From: Pseudomonadota bacterium
GTDB taxonomy: Bacteria; Pseudomonadota; Gammaproteobacteria; Burkholderiales; Burkholderiaceae
DNA length: 17,740 nt
Direction of reading: 5' to 3'
Assembly: GCA_023441105.1 (NCBI GenBank)
Contig: JAEZQX010000189.1
Span: 1-17,740 of the forward strand
Position numbers and translations under genes: made by a program. The notes below the pieces were generated by a model. It saw only the letters and a program-made list of their open reading frames with translations. It had not been told where the DNA came from and did not search any database. Below are positions 15,054 through 17,740 of this stretch, piece by piece (the stretch's first letter is position 1; each line of letters opens with the position of its first letter).

Positions 15054-15836
15054 TCACTGGGCCAGCCAGCCGCCGTCCACCGGCAGCGCCGCGCCGCGGA
15101 TCTGGTCGGCGGCGGTCGAACAGAGGAACACGCACAGGGCGCCGATCTGCTCAGGGGTCGCGAACTCACCCGAGGGTTGCTTCTCGGCCAGCAAATCCCG
15201 CTTCGCCTGCTCGAGCGCGATCCCATCGCGCGCGGCGCGCGCATCGATCTGCTTCTGTACCAGCGGGGTCAGGACCCAGCCCGGGCAGATCGCGTTGCAG
15301 GTGACGCCCGTCCTGGCCGTCTCCAGCGCGACCGTCTTGGTGAGGCCCAGCACGCCGTGCTTGGCAGCCACGTAGGCCGATTTCTCCACCGAGGCGATCA
15401 GCCCATGGGTCGAGGCGATGTTGACGATGCGGCCCCAGTTGCGCCGCCTCATCCCCGGCAACGCCGCCTGGGTGGCGTGGAACGCCGACGAGAGATTGAT
15501 CGCGATCACCGCATCCCAGCGCTCGCGCGGGAAAGCCTCCACCGGCGCCGTATGCTGGATGCCGGCGTTGTTCACGAGAATGTCGACCGAGCCGAGCTTC
15601 TCCTCGGCAGCCTTGACCATCTCGTGGATCTGGTCCGGTCTGGACATGTCGGCACCGTGGTAAGCGACCTCGACATCGAACGCCTTGGCCATTGCCGCGC
15701 GCAGCGCCTCGATTTCCGCCGCGTCGCCGAAGCCGTTGAGCATGATGTTGGCTCCCGCTCCGCCCAGTGCCCGCGCGATGCCCAAGCCGATGCCGCTCGT
15801 CGAACCGGTGACGACGGCGGTCTTGCCTCTCAACAT
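15054..15836 (-). CDS. bdhA: (R)-3-hydroxybutyrate dehydrogenase
   Basis: This is a 260-aa short-chain dehydrogenase that interconverts (R)-3-hydroxybutyrate and acetoacetate with NAD. The cofactor motif GSTSGIG is at 11-17 and NNAG at 89-92; the catalytic set is S142, Y155 and K159. The substrate-binding residues known from characterised 3-hydroxybutyrate dehydrogenases (Q94, H144, K152, Q196) are all present at the same positions, which separates it from FabG or PhaB reductases. The C-terminus VDGGWLAQ is typical. The RBS GGGAG/AAGGA precedes ATG 15836. The neighbouring atoDA genes consume its product. In PHB-producing bacteria this enzyme uses monomers released by depolymerases and oligomer hydrolases, which fits the hydrolase genes downstream. 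Confidence 0.95.
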   Translation of the reverse strand: MLRGKTAVVTGSTSGIGLGIARALGGAGANIMLNGFGDAAEIEALRAAMAKAFDVEVAYHGADMSRPDQIHEMVKAAEEKLGSVDILVNNAGIQHTAPVEAFPRERWDAVIAINLSSAFHATQAALPGMRRRNWGRIVNIASTHGLIASVEKSAYVAAKHGVLGLTKTVALETARTGVTCNAICPGWVLTPLVQKQIDARAARDGIALEQAKRDLLAEKQPSGEFATPEQIGALCVFLCSTAADQIRGAALPVDGGWLAQ

Positions 15837-15880
15837 GTCCTTGTCTCCCTGATCTGTTGTGCGGCCCGCGGCTCTGCTCT

Positions 15881-16765
15881 TCAACCTGGCTTGGTCTTGC
15901 GCAGATAGACGAACCAGTAGACCGCCCCGACGAGAAGCGATCCACCGATGATGTTCCCGACGGTTACCGGTATCAGGTTGCCGAGGAAGTTGCTCCAGGT
16001 CAGGGCCGGAAAATCCGCGGCGGTCTTGCCGATCGACTCCCAGAACGAATCACCCGCGCCGGCCTTGATGAAGAGCCCCATGGGGATGAAGAAGGCGTTC
16101 GCGATGCTGTGTTCGAAGCCGGCGGCGGCAAAGCCGGCGATCGGCGGAATGATGATGGCGACGCGGTCCACGGTCGTGCGGGCGCTGAAGCACATCCATG
16201 CAGCGAGACAGACGAGCGCGTTGCACAAGATGCCCAGCGTCAGCGCGGGAACGAACTCGAGTGCCGCCTTGCTGTTGGCCGTCGTCAACGCGGCCAATCC
16301 CACGGCCCCGGCGCCGAAGGTGTATTGCGTGCTGTAGAACATGAGACCCGCGGTTGCCACCGCGCCCGCGCAGTTGCCCACGAAGCTGACGAGCCAGTTC
16401 AGCAGCAGGCTTCGCGTCCTGACTTTGCCGCTCGCCCACGCCATCACGATCAGGTTGTTGCCGGTGAACAGCTCGGCGCCGGCGACGATCACCGTGATGA
16501 GCCCGAGCGTGAAGGCGGCCCCCGCCAGTAGCCGTGCAACCCCGAACGGCAGCCCGCTGGCTCCGGCACTCACCGTCGTCGAGAAGATGGCGCCGAACGA
16601 GATGAACGCGCCGCCGAGGACACTCAGCACGAGGACGGTGAGGAGGTCCGTCGAAGCACGACGCACGCCGCTCTGCTCCGCGCGCAGCGCCATGTCCGCG
16701 GGCACGATGGTCTCGATGGCGACCACCTGCGGGGGGGCTTCCGTCATGCTCGCGGGCTTGTTCAT
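15881..16765 (-). CDS. Formate/nitrite transporter (FNT) family channel
   Basis: This 294-aa inner-membrane protein has about six hydrophobic segments and FNT-family landmarks: AGAELFTGN (95-103), GFEHSIANAFFIP (216-228) with the central pore histidine H219, and NLIPVTVGNIIGG (263-275). FNT pentamers pass small monocarboxylates such as formate, nitrite, acetate or lactate with protons. The FocA versus NirC type cannot be decided here. In this context (AckA, LdhA, AtoDA) acetate, lactate or even short hydroxy/keto acids are plausible. The N-terminus has about 35 polar residues before the first helix. Met7 at 16747 is an alternative start, and neither start has a strong RBS. It lies 19 nt after fabI and 44 nt before bdhA. 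Confidence 0.9.
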   Translation of the reverse strand: MNKPASMTEAPPQVVAIETIVPADMALRAEQSGVRRASTDLLTVLVLSVLGGAFISFGAIFSTTVSAGASGLPFGVARLLAGAAFTLGLITVIVAGAELFTGNNLIVMAWASGKVRTRSLLLNWLVSFVGNCAGAVATAGLMFYSTQYTFGAGAVGLAALTTANSKAALEFVPALTLGILCNALVCLAAWMCFSARTTVDRVAIIIPPIAGFAAAGFEHSIANAFFIPMGLFIKAGAGDSFWESIGKTAADFPALTWSNFLGNLIPVTVGNIIGGSLLVGAVYWFVYLRKTKPG

Positions 16766-16784
16766 GGCGATCGTCGGTCTCGCG

Positions 16785-17567
16785 CTACGCCATGATGTGC
16801 ACGCCGCCGTCGACGTAGAGCGTCTCGCCCGACAACCGTCGTGCATAGGGCGTCGCCAGGAACGCGCAGGTGAATCCGACATCCATGATGTCGACCAGCT
16901 CGCCGAGCGGCGCGCGCTGCGCCGCTTCGTTGAGCAGGAGGTCGAAGTCCTTTAGCCCGGAGGCGGCGCGGGTCTTCAGCGGCCCCGGCGAGATGGGGTG
17001 GACGCGGATGCCCTTCGGGCCGAGCTCATAGGCGAGGTAGCGCGCCGATGCTTCCAGCGCTGCCTTGACCGGCCCCATCACGTTGTAGTTCGAGACGACC
17101 TTGTTGGCGCCGTAGTAGCTCATGGCGAACATCGACCCGCCGTTCGTCATCAGCGGCGCCGCCAGGCGCGCCATGCGAATGAAGGAATGGCAGGAGACAT
17201 CCATCGCCTTCGCGAAGCCCTCCGCCGAGCAGTCCACCAGGTCGCCCTGCAGATCCTCCTTGGGCGCCCAGGCGATGGAGTGCACGAGGATGTCGAGCCG
17301 CCCCCACTGCTTCTCGATCGCTGCGAAGACGGCCTCGAGCTCGCCCGGCTTCGAGACGTCGAGCGGCACGAGCAGCGGCGCCTCCATCTCGCGAGCCAAC
17401 GGCTCCACGTACTCCTTGGATTTCTCGTTCAGGTAGGTGATGGCCAGGTCCGCGCCCAGCTCGTGGAAGGCCTTGGCGCAGCCATAGGCGATCGAATGCC
17501 GGTTGGCAATGCCGCAGACCAGCGCCTTGGCGCCTTTCAGGATTGGACTGGTGATCTGAATGCTCAC
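16785..17567 (-). CDS. fabI: Enoyl-[acyl-carrier-protein] reductase FabI
   Basis: This 260-aa NADH-dependent enoyl-ACP reductase catalyses the last step of the fatty acid elongation cycle in the cytosol. FabI hallmarks are CGIANRHSIAYG (18-29), the SIA segment at 97-99, and catalytic residues Y151, Y161 and K168 with FabI spacing (Y-x9-Y-x6-K), inside a segment reading NYNVMGPVK. The C-terminus YVDGGVHIMA is typical. The start is GTG at 17567, with GGAG about 8 nt upstream. Location directly after ackA recalls pta-ackA-fabI clusters of betaproteobacteria, often near PHA genes and low-oxygen loci. It may therefore be a second, specialised FabI rather than the housekeeping copy; that is inference. 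The gap after ackA is 20 nt. Confidence 0.93.
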   Translation of the reverse strand: MSIQITSPILKGAKALVCGIANRHSIAYGCAKAFHELGADLAITYLNEKSKEYVEPLAREMEAPLLVPLDVSKPGELEAVFAAIEKQWGRLDILVHSIAWAPKEDLQGDLVDCSAEGFAKAMDVSCHSFIRMARLAAPLMTNGGSMFAMSYYGANKVVSNYNVMGPVKAALEASARYLAYELGPKGIRVHPISPGPLKTRAASGLKDFDLLLNEAAQRAPLGELVDIMDVGFTCAFLATPYARRLSGETLYVDGGVHIMA

Positions 17568-17587
17568 GTCGGAACTCCGGTTGTCGA

Positions 17588-17740
17588 TCAGCCTGGATCG
17601 TCGGCGGCGATTCGCGCCGTGTGGCGCGCGATCATCACCTCTTCGTTGGTGGGGATCACCCCCACCGGCACCTTGCTGGCGGCGGCGCTGATCCGCGGCC
17701 CTCCCGCTTCGTTGGCGGCGGCGGGGGGCGGGGCCCCCCC
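17588..17740 (-). CDS. ackA: Acetate kinase, C-terminal fragment (5' end outside window)
   Basis: About 50 C-terminal codons are present, ending in TGA at 17588-17590; the rest lies beyond the window. The sequence RISAAASKVPVGVIPTNEEV followed by MIARHTARIA is the conserved end of acetate kinases (xVxVIPTNEExxIARxT). The enzyme interconverts acetate + ATP and acetyl phosphate + ADP, normally paired with phosphotransacetylase. The last 25 or so bases at the edge translate to a Gly/Pro/Ala run that does not look like AckA and is probably poor sequence at a contig end. It is the first visible gene of the minus-strand series. Confidence 0.85.
   Translation of the reverse strand, partial: GGAPPPAAANEAGGPRISAAASKVPVGVIPTNEEVMIARHTARIAADDPG

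Noticed and set aside
15054..15836. Reading the SDR gene as a FabG/PhaB 3-ketoacyl reductase
   Set aside because: The substrate residues Q94, H144, K152 and Q196 match 3-hydroxybutyrate dehydrogenase, and atoDA lies next door.
1..17740. CRISPR arrays, tRNA or rRNA genes, insertion sequences, phage genes, integrase or attachment sites
   Set aside because: No regularly spaced repeats, tRNA-like cloverleaf, transposase/integrase-like protein or terminal inverted repeats were seen; this looks like metabolic chromosome sequence.

Overview
This is a GC-rich window (about two thirds G+C by eye) from a Gram-negative bacterium. Signal peptides, an outer-membrane barrel and the protein types fit a proteobacterium. 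The acetate kinase - FabI neighbourhood and the link to 3-hydroxybutyrate metabolism make a betaproteobacterium (Burkholderiales or Rhodocyclales type) most likely, but that is inference. Both extreme ends are C/G homopolymers and look like contig edges.

Layout. Positions 1-179 are non-coding and hold two strong GC-rich hairpins. A double-domain peptide-type ABC ATPase (180-1865, +) follows. It meets, tail to tail, one very long minus-strand gene series that fills the rest of the window. In transcription order (right to left) this series is: the 3' end of acetate kinase (ackA), fabI, a formate/nitrite-type (FNT) channel, (R)-3-hydroxybutyrate dehydrogenase, acetoacetate CoA-transferase subunits (atoD, atoA), a cytoplasmic alpha/beta hydrolase, an exported 836-aa protein with two hydrolase domains, an exported 463-aa paralogue of its first half, an outer-membrane porin, a second cytoplasmic alpha/beta hydrolase, an unrecognised 225-aa protein, an AspT/YidE-type transporter, D-lactate dehydrogenase, and an unrecognised 347-aa protein. 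Gaps are 4-89 nt with one ATGA start/stop overlap, so most of the series is probably one or a few operons. No convincing promoter or terminator was seen inside it.

How the genes may work together (inference). The centre of the cluster (7400-15836) reads as an uptake and breakdown route for an ester or oligomer that yields 3-hydroxybutyrate and/or acetoacetate. A porin admits the substrate, two exported hydrolases of the MetX (homoserine acetyltransferase) fold cut it in the periplasm, cytoplasmic hydrolases may finish the cleavage, BdhA oxidises 3-hydroxybutyrate to acetoacetate, and AtoDA makes acetoacetyl-CoA. If AtoDA uses acetyl-CoA as donor it releases acetate, which acetate kinase (with a Pta probably encoded just outside) could recycle. 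LdhA, AckA, the FNT channel and the AspT-like carrier also suggest fermentative or low-oxygen carbon handling.

The most unusual element is the 836-aa fusion. It carries two complete catalytic triads, sits beside a single-domain paralogue, and shares with it a C-terminal tail ending KPxGLAK. Four genes in the cluster supply five alpha/beta-hydrolase catalytic domains. I do not recognise this arrangement as a described system.
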